From positions 1 through 64,000 of the forward strand of contig NW_020289990.1 in assembly GCF_003144245.1 (NCBI RefSeq): a stretch of DNA of 64,000 nt. Direction: 5' to 3'. Within the stretch, counting starts at the first letter, position 1. The number at the start of each line of letters is the position of its first letter. Of the stretch, positions 31,870-40,658 are shown one piece after another. A program made the translations under genes and the position numbers. The DNA is from Jaminaea rosea. Its lineage: Eukaryota > Basidiomycota > Exobasidiomycetes > Microstromatales. The notes beneath the pieces are model-generated. The model made no database searches and was not told the origin of the DNA. It saw only the letters and a program-made list of their open reading frames with translations.

Positions 31870-34800
31870 CTACCCCTCCTCCCCCTCCCCACCCGCCGCA
31901 CTCCCCGCGTCCTCCTCCTCGCCCCCCGTCCCCGGGCTCGTCCCCCCTCCCCCCCTCCCCGCAGCAGCGGGATCCACCCCCTTCCTCCTCATCAACAACG
32001 CCCTCTGCCTACACTGATGGTAACTCCTCGTCCCAACAGCCTTGGCAACCGCCTCCCATCGCTGCCCGTACTGCGCTATAGCTCGCTTGAGCTTTTCGTC
32101 CTCTTCCGACGTCCAGCGGACGTACGGCAATCGCTTGTCCGGCGAGGTGTTACCGCCTTTGGGCTTGTTGTTAGAGGCAGAGGAGGAGGACGACGCGGAA
32201 GCCTTGCCACCACCACCAACACTGGTGCCACTTCCCGCGCTCAGCGGTTGCGCAGAAGCAGAAGCTGACCCGTTGCCGCCGCCGCCCCCGCCCACCGAAT
32301 CGTACGAGGCAGAGTGACGATGACCGGGCACGAACCCATTCGCCGCGTGATGAGGCGAGTCAGCACTAGGAGACATGTAGCCCGACGGCGGGGCTGGTGG
32401 TAATGGGATGTGCGCGCCGCTCCCATTCAGGCCGTGCGGGCTGTGCAGCGCGTAGGGAGGCATGTGGTGGTGGTGATGTTGCGGGTGGAGGGGCATGCCC
32501 GGCGGTGGGGGTGGAGGAGGGAGTGACCCCGCTGAATACTCGCGAGAGTGAGAGTGGTAGTGCCCATGCCCGTGCCCATGCCCGTGCCCGTGCCCGTGAT
32601 GCATCCCCGGCGGTGGTGGTGGTGGCGGACCTGTACTGATCGGAGGCAGAGCATACCCCACGCTGCCTGCACGCCCAGGGTAGACGTCATTGCTCATCAG
32701 CGGCGAAGAGCCGTGGCTGACCGGCGAGCCCATCATGGGCGGTAACGGCGGAGCGGTCGAGTACGAATACCGCGGCGATCCATAGTCCGAATGAGGAGCG
32801 ACGCTGTGCGCATACGCAATGGGCGCTCCTCCCGTTGCGCTCGTACTGGAGCCGCTCGCGTTGCCCGCCGTAACACGGTTGCGCGCAGCCATCAAGCTCG
32901 AAGCGGCGCTGCGTGGAGGTAGATTGGAGATGCCACGTCGAGGAGCATTGACGCCCTCGCCCCCTGGCCCCTCCTCCTGGCTCGAAAAGCCGCCATCCCG
33001 TCGCTCATTGTCCGAGCTCGAGGGCTCGCTACTCTGCGATGGATTCTGGCTCGCGGCAGCCTGGTCCGCCAGCAGGTCCAACGCAGACAACCCAGCACTG
33101 TGCGGCGGCTCATCCGCATCGCTGCCCCTCTGCATTCCACCCTCCTCGGTCCGGGTCCTGATGCGACGAGGCGATGCCCCCAATGTAGGGAAAGAGGCCT
33201 TGTGGTGCAACGGATTCAAGTAGCGTTGCTGCGGCGACGCATCCGCACTCGCACTCGCGCCTGCATCGCTCGCGGACATGCTGACCCTTCGCCTCTTGGG
33301 CGACTCAAAGTAGCTAGGAGGTCGCTGCGCCGCCACGTCGTGCGTCTTTGCCATCGAGGCCGCGGGCGGAAAGTACGCGCCCTGCTGCTGCTGCTGTTGC
33401 TGTGCTGCTGCGGCCCTGTCTCGCGGCGTGAGGACAGATTGCGCTGCATGGAGGAGTTCGTCCATACCGTTGTGCGAGGCCGCGGAGTCGACGCGCTCGT
33501 GACGGATGGGGCCGGGGCCGGGGCCGGGGCCGGGGCCCGCGCCGACGCCGACGCTCTTCGTCTTGGCCTGCGGCGAGCCCATGAGCGCAACACTTGCTGG
33601 AGCCGAGACTGGCGGTTCTTCTCCGCCGCGCGAGAGCATGGGGTCGATCACAGGGCGAGCGCTGCGTGGCGCCTTGACAGGGCTGCCCGCACGGCGTGGA
33701 GTCCGACCCGCCGTGAGCGTTGCGGCGCTGCTGGGCGTCTTGGGCAACCCAGCACCGAGCTTGGGCGGAGGAGTGCGAGGACGAGCGGACGGCGATGCTT
33801 GCTGGCTGAGAGGGGGGTGTGGCGGCAGACTGGCTTCTTGCTGAGCGCGGACATTGTTGAGGCGACGAGCAGCGAGGAGAAGATGCTCTGCTTCTGCATC
33901 ACCCAGCGTCGTCGGTCGTCTTCGCCTCGCTGACTTGTCCTTGCGTGAACGCTCGCGCTCGCGACCACCCGGCGTCGTAGCCGAGGAGCCGCCAGTGAAG
34001 GCCGCCAAGTCCACGCCGCGATCTCGACTGCGGTGCGGCGTCGTTGGAGCAGACGGTGTCGACAGCATCGCCTTGGCCCCTCCTCCCCCCTGCACCAATA
34101 GCGGCCGCAGCGCTTTGAGCTCGCTCTCAAGCCGATGCAGCTGCGCCTCTGCATCTCGCACGCGATTGCGGAGGTAGCGCTTGTCTGCTGCGAGCTTGTT
34201 GCGCTCCGCAATGACGGCAGACATGGGCGAGTCAAAGACGTCGGTGTACTCTGGCGCTGCGTGGGAGCTCGTCGAGGGAGTGTTGTCCATGATGCCGAGG
34301 CCGAAGCCCTTGGAGGGCGTTTGCGGGGTGCGAGGCGGTTGCGGCTGCGTGTGCGACGACTCGAGCGAGGATGTCGCTGCTGGCGCTGGGGCTGCAGGTT
34401 GACGCGGCGAGATGGCTGCGCTGACTTCCTTGGCGGCGGCGACGGCTGCTGCTGATGGCTTGCGCAACCCTGTGCCTGGCAACGAGGCAGCCCATTTCAT
34501 CTCGTCCTCGACACTCGCCGCCCTCTCTCTATCCATCTCTCTCCCCTTTGTCTGTGACTTTGCCAACAGCGAGCTTAGCATACGCGCCGACGCCTGCGCT
34601 CCCTCCAACTCGACCTCCAATCGATCCCGTAGCTGTCTCTCCTCTGACATCTCGTAGGCGTGCGATGCCGTCAAGTTCGAAATGACCGACACTGCTGTGA
34701 CTCGCGTATTGTGCATCGACTCTTCCATCGATCGAATATACGCATCCTGCTCCAGCGCATGTTGTCCCAACTTGCGTACCATTGCTGCCAACTCGAGCGA

Positions 34801-35691
34801 CTCGCCATGATCGCGCAAATCCATGCTCTCCACGCTTGAGACGACTGCATTGATCTCAGACGAGTCACTGAAAGTCTGCGGCTTGGCCGACTCTACACTG
34901 CCATACGCTCCTCCTGCCGAGCTGTAGAGGATCGACTGGATGTCTGCGGCCGAGGGCCCGGCGATGGGGGCGCCCAGGTGACCGCTCGTTGAGCTGGTGG
35001 CTCGCCCCAAGATGGGGGATGGAGTGCGTGATCTCCCCTCGTCTTCCTTTGTGGATGCGCTGTCTGTGCTTGGTCTTCTGCGATGTCGACGCTTTGCAGC
35101 CTCGTCCAGAACACTGGATCGCTCGAGTCGATTGATGGCGCGTACTTTGCGCGACTGCTGTGGTGTGGCGTCTTCGTCGAGGTCGTGACTAGCTTCGCGG
35201 CGAGTCATGCGAGTGGCGCGAGCGGCGGATCCTGCCCCTGCCTTCAGTCCTTGCTGCTGCTGCTGCTGCTGCTCGTCGTCATCGCTGATGGCCATTCTAT
35301 GCGACGACGAGGCGGTCGACGACTCGCGGTGAGTATCGTGGCGAGACGGCGGCGGCGGAGGCGATGACATGGCCATGGCGGATGCTGATGCGGATGCTGG
35401 TGCGGATGCTGATGCTGATGACGCGGATGCTGCGTCGACGTCGGCGTCGGCGTCGGCGTCGTTCTTATCGTCTTCCCCACCGCGAGGAGTGGGAGTGGGT
35501 GACTTGGAGCCTAGTCGTCGCTGCTGATGGTGTTGCTGCGCCGCCGCGTTGGTGTTGGGGTGTTGGTCGTCGCCGGCTGCACTAGTACGAGCGAGGTCCG
35601 AGCTCCTCGCATCAGCAGGAATCGGGACCTCGCTCGTCGACGACGCAGATCCTCGCGACGGCAACTCAGGGGTCGTCTTGGCCTCTGCCAT
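31870..35691 (-). CDS. Large SANT/Myb-domain protein with coiled coil
   Basis: A single exon encodes 1273 residues. The only clear domain is a C-terminal SANT/Myb repeat at about 1188-1237: YVRWTSEEDEKLKRAIAQYG, RWEAVAKAVG and SYHQCRQRAL, with the spaced tryptophans present. A helical, coiled-coil-like segment lies at about residues 290-400 (ALEQDAYIRSMEESMHN, YEMSEERQLRDRLEVELEGA), and a second one around 520-560 begins ERNKLAADKRYLRNRVRD. The rest is low complexity: poly-Gln, Ser/Ala, a (GP)n run, a (GH)n run followed by HYHSHS, and Pro/His-rich stretches. This suggests a nuclear DNA-binding or transcription regulator. No orthologue can be named. The 3.8 kb frame without introns is unusual for this window. 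Confidence 0.85.
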   Translation of the reverse strand: MAEAKTTPELPSRGSASSTSEVPIPADARSSDLARTSAAGDDQHPNTNAAAQQHHQQRRLGSKSPTPTPRGGEDDKNDADADADVDAASASSASASAPASASASAMAMSSPPPPPSRHDTHRESSTASSSHRMAISDDDEQQQQQQQGLKAGAGSAARATRMTRREASHDLDEDATPQQSRKVRAINRLERSSVLDEAAKRRHRRRPSTDSASTKEDEGRSRTPSPILGRATSSTSGHLGAPIAGPSAADIQSILYSSAGGAYGSVESAKPQTFSDSSEINAVVSSVESMDLRDHGESLELAAMVRKLGQHALEQDAYIRSMEESMHNTRVTAVSVISNLTASHAYEMSEERQLRDRLEVELEGAQASARMLSSLLAKSQTKGREMDRERAASVEDEMKWAASLPGTGLRKPSAAAVAAAKEVSAAISPRQPAAPAPAATSSLESSHTQPQPPRTPQTPSKGFGLGIMDNTPSTSSHAAPEYTDVFDSPMSAVIAERNKLAADKRYLRNRVRDAEAQLHRLESELKALRPLLVQGGGGAKAMLSTPSAPTTPHRSRDRGVDLAAFTGGSSATTPGGRERERSRKDKSARRRRPTTLGDAEAEHLLLAARRLNNVRAQQEASLPPHPPLSQQASPSARPRTPPPKLGAGLPKTPSSAATLTAGRTPRRAGSPVKAPRSARPVIDPMLSRGGEEPPVSAPASVALMGSPQAKTKSVGVGAGPGPGPGPGPIRHERVDSAASHNGMDELLHAAQSVLTPRDRAAAAQQQQQQQGAYFPPAASMAKTHDVAAQRPPSYFESPKRRRVSMSASDAGASASADASPQQRYLNPLHHKASFPTLGASPRRIRTRTEEGGMQRGSDADEPPHSAGLSALDLLADQAAASQNPSQSSEPSSSDNERRDGGFSSQEEGPGGEGVNAPRRGISNLPPRSAASSLMAARNRVTAGNASGSSTSATGGAPIAYAHSVAPHSDYGSPRYSYSTAPPLPPMMGSPVSHGSSPLMSNDVYPGRAGSVGYALPPISTGPPPPPPPGMHHGHGHGHGHGHGHYHSHSREYSAGSLPPPPPPPGMPLHPQHHHHHMPPYALHSPHGLNGSGAHIPLPPAPPSGYMSPSADSPHHAANGFVPGHRHSASYDSVGGGGGGNGSASASAQPLSAGSGTSVGGGGKASASSSSSASNNKPKGGNTSPDKRLPYVRWTSEEDEKLKRAIAQYGQRWEAVAKAVGTRSYHQCRQRALLMRRKGVDPAAAGRGGGGTSPGTGGEEEDAGSAAGGEGEEG
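33508..33537. repeat. (GGGGCC)5 hexanucleotide repeat in coding sequence
   Basis: Five perfect GGGGCC units on the plus strand. On the coding (minus) strand they encode alternating Gly-Pro within the SANT protein. Confidence 0.9.
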
Positions 35692-36626
35692 CGTCGTCGT
35701 CGTCGTCGCGACGGGCCAAGGGAGAAAGGAAGAGGCGAGGATGTGATGTCGTTCGAGATGTTGAGAAAGAAGGAAAGGGCGAGCGGCGTGCGAGATGCGA
35801 GTAGAGGGAGAGAGGGAGCACGAGAGGGAGAGAGCGGCGAGTCAGCAGGCAAGCAGGCAAGCAGGCAGGCAGGCAGGCAGGCAACAGACAGGCGGGAAAG
35901 GGCAGGAAAGGGCAACTTGAGGCAAGGCGTCCTCTGCTCGCGGCGCGGCGGCAGCATCGGATCCAAAAGGCACAGACAGACAGACAGACACACAACACAG
36001 GGCGGCGAGGACGCAGAGCGAGAGAGCCGCGTCACCGACGAGCGAACGAAAGACAACTTTTTCGCATTGAGCGATGCGATGAGCCATGAGCGATGCAGGC
36101 AGGGCGACGGCGCGGACGCAAGCGGCCATCAGCGAGAACCAACACCAGGCCAGGCCATCAAGCCAAGCCAAGACAAACGACCCGACAGGCACGAATGACG
36201 ACGAGCGGGTGCGACCGATGAGAAGGGCGCGGCGTGTGTTCGCGCTGGCCTCCACGAGAGCAATGGACAGATGTGCCTCATTGCTCGGCGGGTGGAGCGA
36301 GGGCGGCGACCTCTCCGTCCGCGGGGGGCAGGGGCGAGCGGAAGGGGCATTTGATTGCTACGCTGCAGCCTCAACTTGCGTCTTCCCCTGAAGCCATCGG
36401 CCCCTTGGCAATCGCACGCTCCTCACCTTCCTATCTTACCATCGAATTCGTCGCCGTCGCCGTCGCCAATCTAAGCCCCTCTGCGCAACGCAGAGAGAGC
36501 GTGTCAAGAGAGAGAGAACAAAAAGGGGAGAAGTGCTGCCCCCGTCCAACCCTCTACTTCATTGCGTCCATCCATCTGCGACTTCTTCTCCAGTCATCCT
36601 CGCCGACTCGCCGCCCTCGCGCCACG
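35692..36626. promoter_or_regulatory. Divergent promoter region of the SANT gene and the ZIP transporter
   Basis: Both genes start outward from this 935-base spacer. It holds a GCAG/GCAA tetranucleotide tract at about 35845-35884 and a CAGA tract at about 35973-35990. The frame of the ZIP gene is open back to 36234 but is repeat-like there, so it is taken as leader. No factor sites are claimed. Confidence 0.45.
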
Positions 36627-38144
36627 ATGTCACCCCTCCTCGACCTCCTCATCCTCTGCCTAGCCATGGCCGGCGGCACCTTCTTCTTCGGCCTCCTCCC
36701 CCTCGGGCTTCGCCTATCGCGCCTCACGCTCCGCATCCTCGAAGTGGGAGGAGCAGGCCTCCTCCTAGGAGCGGCAGCTTCCGTCGTCATGCCCGAGGGA
36801 GCGGGCGCCCTCTTTCGCTCTGAGCAGGCGCGCGAGCATCGAGAGAATGGGCACGACCATGGACATGAACACAGGCGCGACATGCTGCTGCAGACTCGAG
36901 GCGGTGCCGGTGCGGGCATAGAGGACGCTCAGGCGGAGACGCTTCTCGCAGTGAGCTTCCTCGCGGGCATGCTAGTCCTCTTCGTCATCGACCAGATCAT
37001 GAGTCCCGGTCCGCACATCCATGCGCCCTCCTCCCACAACCACGATGAGGCAGAGACAGAGGAAGCCGTGGACCACCACGACGGAGATTCGTGCGGGAGC
37101 CACCATGTCGATCGACCCCACCACGAACGTCATCTTTCGCGCATGTCCAGGCCAGAGTCTATGATCCTCACGCGCTCCAACGCAGTCCCCACGCTCAAGA
37201 GTATCAGCAATCTCAGAAATGCTGCAGTGGTCCCGGCAGCGGCGGCGGGAGGAGACGGCAGTCGTAGCCCTCGAAACGCAAGTCCCGAAAGCAGCGACGG
37301 ATCAGTTCCCGGCCTCCCCGCAGACTACTATACCCTCCCTCGGGCGGACAATGTCGAGTCGGCCTACCGCAAGCAGCAGCAGCAGCAGCAGCGTCGCTCT
37401 TCTTCTTCGAACCACTCGACCCCTTCCTCCCCATTGCTGGGCGCAACCCGCTCCCCTCCCTCTTCACCGCCGCGTAATCGTCATCGCCACTCTCACGCCT
37501 CCCTCTCTTCCAACACTGCGAGCGCAAAGTCATCATCGGGGGGCTCAATCGACTCCGCCCGCGGTCTACGCGCCGCCTTTACCAGCATCGCCGGCCTGCT
37601 CATCCACGCCGCCTGCGACGGGATAGCCATGGGCGCCTCGGCGGCCAGTAGGGACGAAGGGCTTAAGCTCGTCGTCGTGGGCGCCATCCTCCTGCACAAG
37701 GCACCCGCTGCCTTTGGGCTCTGTACGCTCCTCATCTCGCGAGGACTCAGTCGTACCGATATACGCAAGGCAATGGGCATCTTCTCCCTCGCTACGCCCG
37801 TGGGGGCGTTGGGCACTTACTTTCTACTCAGTATCGCGCTCGGTGGCACGCCCGCGAGTGACAGTGACAGTGGATCTGGATCTGGATCGTCGGCAGAGGC
37901 TGGATCCTCCGCCATCTCCCCCTCTCACGTCGGGACTGCCTTGACCTTTTCTGCTGGCTCATTCATCTACGTCGCACTCGATGCGGTGCACGAGCTCGCC
38001 TCCAGCTCAAGCGACTACGAGCGAGGACCTGATGGGCGACACATTGCCAAGATGACGCTGGGAAGGACGGGAAGGATCGCCACCTTGCTCGCTGGGGCCG
38101 TCTTGCCCAAGACGCTTCAGATTGTGTTTGGGCATGGTCACTAG
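36627..38144 (+). CDS. ZIP-family metal transporter (ZIP9/ATX2-like)
   Basis: From MSPLLDLLILCLAMAGGTFF at 36627 the single exon gives 505 residues. ZIP proteins move zinc or manganese into the cytosol; ZIP9/Atx2 relatives sit in Golgi membranes. The first two helices and VGGAGLLLGAAASVVMPEGA match ZIP9. A third helix (LAVSFLAGMLVLFVIDQIM-type) precedes a long cytosolic loop rich in His (HDHGHEH, HHDGDSC) and Ser. The metal-binding helices follow: LIHAACDGIAMGASAAS and GAILLHKAPAAFGLCTLLIS. The end reads SFIYVALDAVHEL and LPKTLQIVFGHGH. The start is preferred because the open frame upstream to 36234 is low complexity. The substrate cannot be told from sequence. Confidence 0.88.
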   Translation: MSPLLDLLILCLAMAGGTFFFGLLPLGLRLSRLTLRILEVGGAGLLLGAAASVVMPEGAGALFRSEQAREHRENGHDHGHEHRRDMLLQTRGGAGAGIEDAQAETLLAVSFLAGMLVLFVIDQIMSPGPHIHAPSSHNHDEAETEEAVDHHDGDSCGSHHVDRPHHERHLSRMSRPESMILTRSNAVPTLKSISNLRNAAVVPAAAAGGDGSRSPRNASPESSDGSVPGLPADYYTLPRADNVESAYRKQQQQQQRRSSSSNHSTPSSPLLGATRSPPSSPPRNRHRHSHASLSSNTASAKSSSGGSIDSARGLRAAFTSIAGLLIHAACDGIAMGASAASRDEGLKLVVVGAILLHKAPAAFGLCTLLISRGLSRTDIRKAMGIFSLATPVGALGTYFLLSIALGGTPASDSDSGSGSGSSAEAGSSAISPSHVGTALTFSAGSFIYVALDAVHELASSSSDYERGPDGRHIAKMTLGRTGRIATLLAGAVLPKTLQIVFGHGH

Positions 38145-38307
38145 ACGCTGTTGTGAATGCGACGCCGTGGCGGTGGAGGTGGTGGTGGTGGTGATGATGG
38201 TGCTGAATATATTGTACAAAGTAGACGCTGCTGGAATTCCGACCCTTCTCTCTCTCTCTCTCTCCTCTGACAGCTGTGCCGCGCTGGCGCTGCGCCGTGC
38301 CGCACTG

Positions 38308-38739
38308 CTACTTCTTCTTGCCCTTCATAGCAGCCCTGCGTCCCTGGCCTGTACGTGCGAGTGAATTGTGCGTTTCATGATCATGGTCAGTCCCGGCTGC
38401 TTTTCGCACTGCGCGGCGCAACTCACCCTTCTTGGGCGGTCCCTTGCCTAATCGCTTCTTGCGTTCAACATCCTTCAACCTCTGCACTTCCTTTGCATCC
38501 TGTAGGAAGAACCTTTCCCCCTCCCCACCCGGATTCTCGAACAGGCCCAGACTCCTCAGCCGCAATGAGGGTGGGTAGTAGTTGAGCATCGAGGGCCCGA
38601 CGAGGGGTCGCTTCAATAGCTTGGCACCTGTGCGCAGACCGCCTGGTGCGTGCGGCGGTGGTGGAGGAGTGTGTTGGAAGATGCGGGAGCGGAGCGTGAG
38701 GAGGTGCCGGAGGGGTGAGGAGGCGGATGATGAGGACAT
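38308..38739 (-). CDS. RSM27: Mitochondrial small ribosomal subunit protein mS33
   Basis: Exons 38739-38427 and 38348-38308 give 117 residues. mS33 is a small protein of the mitoribosome head. LLTLRSRIFQHTPPP near the N-terminus, GAKLLKRPLVGPSMLNYYPP, ERFFLQDAKEVQRLKDVERK and the basic end KRLGKGPPKKGQGRRAAMKG, which crosses the splice, fit the family. The terminal exon is only 41 bases. An ATG at 38865 in the same frame would add about 42 less typical residues and was not chosen. Confidence 0.85.
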   Translation of the reverse strand: MSSSSASSPLRHLLTLRSRIFQHTPPPPPHAPGGLRTGAKLLKRPLVGPSMLNYYPPSLRLRSLGLFENPGGEGERFFLQDAKEVQRLKDVERKKRLGKGPPKKGELRRAVRKAAGTDHDHETHNSLARTGQGRRAAMKGKKK

Positions 38740-39001
38740 GCTGGTGTAGGTGTCGTGGTGGAAAGAGAAGGGAGGAGGCGAGGCGGCGGGAGGAGCTCCA
38801 AGCTCGAAGCTCGTATTGCAGCCTCTCCTCGTCGTGCCGGAACGGGAGACGGACCACCTGATCATCTGGTGCCACGAGGGTCAGTCCGACGCCTGCTCGC
38901 CCGTCTGCCCGCCCGCGTCGCCGTCGGTTGTGCTGAGCAGCTTTCTCTCTCGCTCCTCTCGCTCCTCTCGCTCCTGATCACCATCATCACCCTCACCGCC
39001 C

Positions 39002-40582
39002 ATGGCCTCACCAGCCAACGGCGTCGGGCCAACCCAGCATGCCTCTAGTCCGTCCGCTCCCGCACAATCACCAGCATCACAGCCACACCCGCCCAGCTCG
39101 GCAGCGGCTGCTGCCGCCATCCAGCAAGGCTTCCAGCCAAACGCATCACAGCATCTCGTCGCTCATCCCTTCAGAGCGCCGGGATCGGGGCAAGGAAACG
39201 CTGGCCCATCTACTTCGTCCTCTTCCAATCAGAATGCGAGCTCCAGCTCGAACTCGAACGCGAACTCATGGGTCGCAGCAGGCGGTATCGATCTACGCGC
39301 AGAGGAGGAAGCTCTCCGAGCAGGGGAACGTCAGGCACCACCGCCGTCGGACCCCTACTCCAACTCAACGCAGCGCGGTCAAACAGGCGCTGCTGCCTCA
39401 TCCTCTGCGTCCTCTTCCTCCTCGTCGACGGGCTACCTGCAACTGCTCCCTCTAGCGCAAATGGTACACCGCACCTCCTCCTCGTACGATATAAACGACG
39501 TGGACCCAGAAGTGCTCAACATCCTCTCTGCGGGGGCGAGGATTCGTTTTCGCAACCTCCTCGAAGGAATGGTGCGCGCGGCGAGACATCGTGGTTGGAG
39601 TGATGCGGAGCGGGAGCCTCCGCTTGAGGAGGGCAGTCGGGGGAAGAAGGATGGGAAGCAAAAGGAGAAGAGACCACTCTATCACGAGGAGCTGCTGAGC
39701 GATCCGAGCAAATGGCTTAGGGCGCTAGAGAAGGCGGAGCGTGGGCAAGAAGCGGTGATGCGGAGGAAGAGGGCACAGCTACGTGCCGAGAGGGAGAGGA
39801 GGGAAGCCGAGAGGGCTGCCGGCGTGTCCACACCGCTGGCTAGCAAGGACGGCGCCAATGACGACTCTATAATGGACGGTGGTGCGGGCGACGACACTGA
39901 AGAGGGCGGCTCATCGCGCAAGAAGGCGAAGCTCGCGACGAACGCGAGTAGCAGCGCGAATGGCGGCGGAGGATCAGGATCAGCGCCCGGTTCAGGCGAT
40001 GGTACTACAGGCCCTTCGACCCCGACGGCAGCACCAATCGCATCCAACGCGACGGCGAGTATGAGTGCAAAGAACATGTCCGACGACGTGCGTCGGCGCC
40101 TCGCAAACAATACGGCAGCAAGAGCGTTGGGTAGTTTGGGCGGGTCGATGCCCAAGTGGATGACGATGGGTGGTGGAGCCGGCGCGGGGGCGGGGGGAGG
40201 AGGATTCGGGTCAGCAGGTGGAGAGGGCGGGATGAGCCCCGCAAGCAATCTTCCCAAACCACGCTTCGCTCCTCAACCCCCCGTGCAGCAGCAGGAGGGC
40301 AACCAAGCAGGCTGGGCACGCGCTCCCTCGGGCAAGGCTGGCTCGCCCATCGCGAGGGAAGGGACGGTGAATCCACAAGGCTGGGGTGACCTCTCCCTTC
40401 GAGCTCTGGCTAAGCAGGAAGAGGAGAGGAAGAAGCGTAAACGCGTCTTGCTGAGCGATGCCTTCCATGCGCTGGAGATGGAGAGGCGGAATGGCGGGGG
40501 TGGGAGCAGTGGCGGGGATAGAGTCGTAATGCGATGGAGGGCGCTGGGAGGGAAGGAAGGGAAGGAGGGGCAGGAGCAGTGA
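39002..40582 (+). CDS. TAF4: TFIID subunit TAF4
   Basis: A single exon encodes 526 residues. TAF4 pairs with TAF12 through a histone fold and scaffolds TFIID. The N-terminal 140 residues are Ser/Asn/Ala/Gln-rich. The conserved TAF4 C-terminal domain starts at SYDINDVDPEVLNILSAGAR and continues RFRNLLEGMVRAARHRGW, LLSDPSKWLRALEKAERGQ and a charged helix RRKRAQLRAERERREAER. The tail after Gly-rich linkers ends GTVNPQGWGDLSLRALAKQE then LLSDAFHALEME, the conserved C-terminal TAF4 helix region. The protein is shorter than animal TAF4 but typical for fungi. It is divergent from mS33. Confidence 0.85.
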   Translation: MASPANGVGPTQHASSPSAPAQSPASQPHPPSSAAAAAAIQQGFQPNASQHLVAHPFRAPGSGQGNAGPSTSSSSNQNASSSSNSNANSWVAAGGIDLRAEEEALRAGERQAPPPSDPYSNSTQRGQTGAAASSSASSSSSSTGYLQLLPLAQMVHRTSSSYDINDVDPEVLNILSAGARIRFRNLLEGMVRAARHRGWSDAEREPPLEEGSRGKKDGKQKEKRPLYHEELLSDPSKWLRALEKAERGQEAVMRRKRAQLRAERERREAERAAGVSTPLASKDGANDDSIMDGGAGDDTEEGGSSRKKAKLATNASSSANGGGGSGSAPGSGDGTTGPSTPTAAPIASNATASMSAKNMSDDVRRRLANNTAARALGSLGGSMPKWMTMGGGAGAGAGGGGFGSAGGEGGMSPASNLPKPRFAPQPPVQQQEGNQAGWARAPSGKAGSPIAREGTVNPQGWGDLSLRALAKQEEERKKRKRVLLSDAFHALEMERRNGGGGSSGGDRVVMRWRALGGKEGKEGQEQ

Positions 40583-40658
40583 GAGCGGTGACCATGGCGA
40601 TGCGTTGCAATTGTACAAAATAAGATGGCGTCCAGCCCACAAAGAGGCGGACGATCGA

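Noticed and set aside
36234-36626. N-terminal extension of the ZIP transporter
   Set aside because: Low-complexity and not ZIP-like; the ATG at 36627 starts the first conserved helix.
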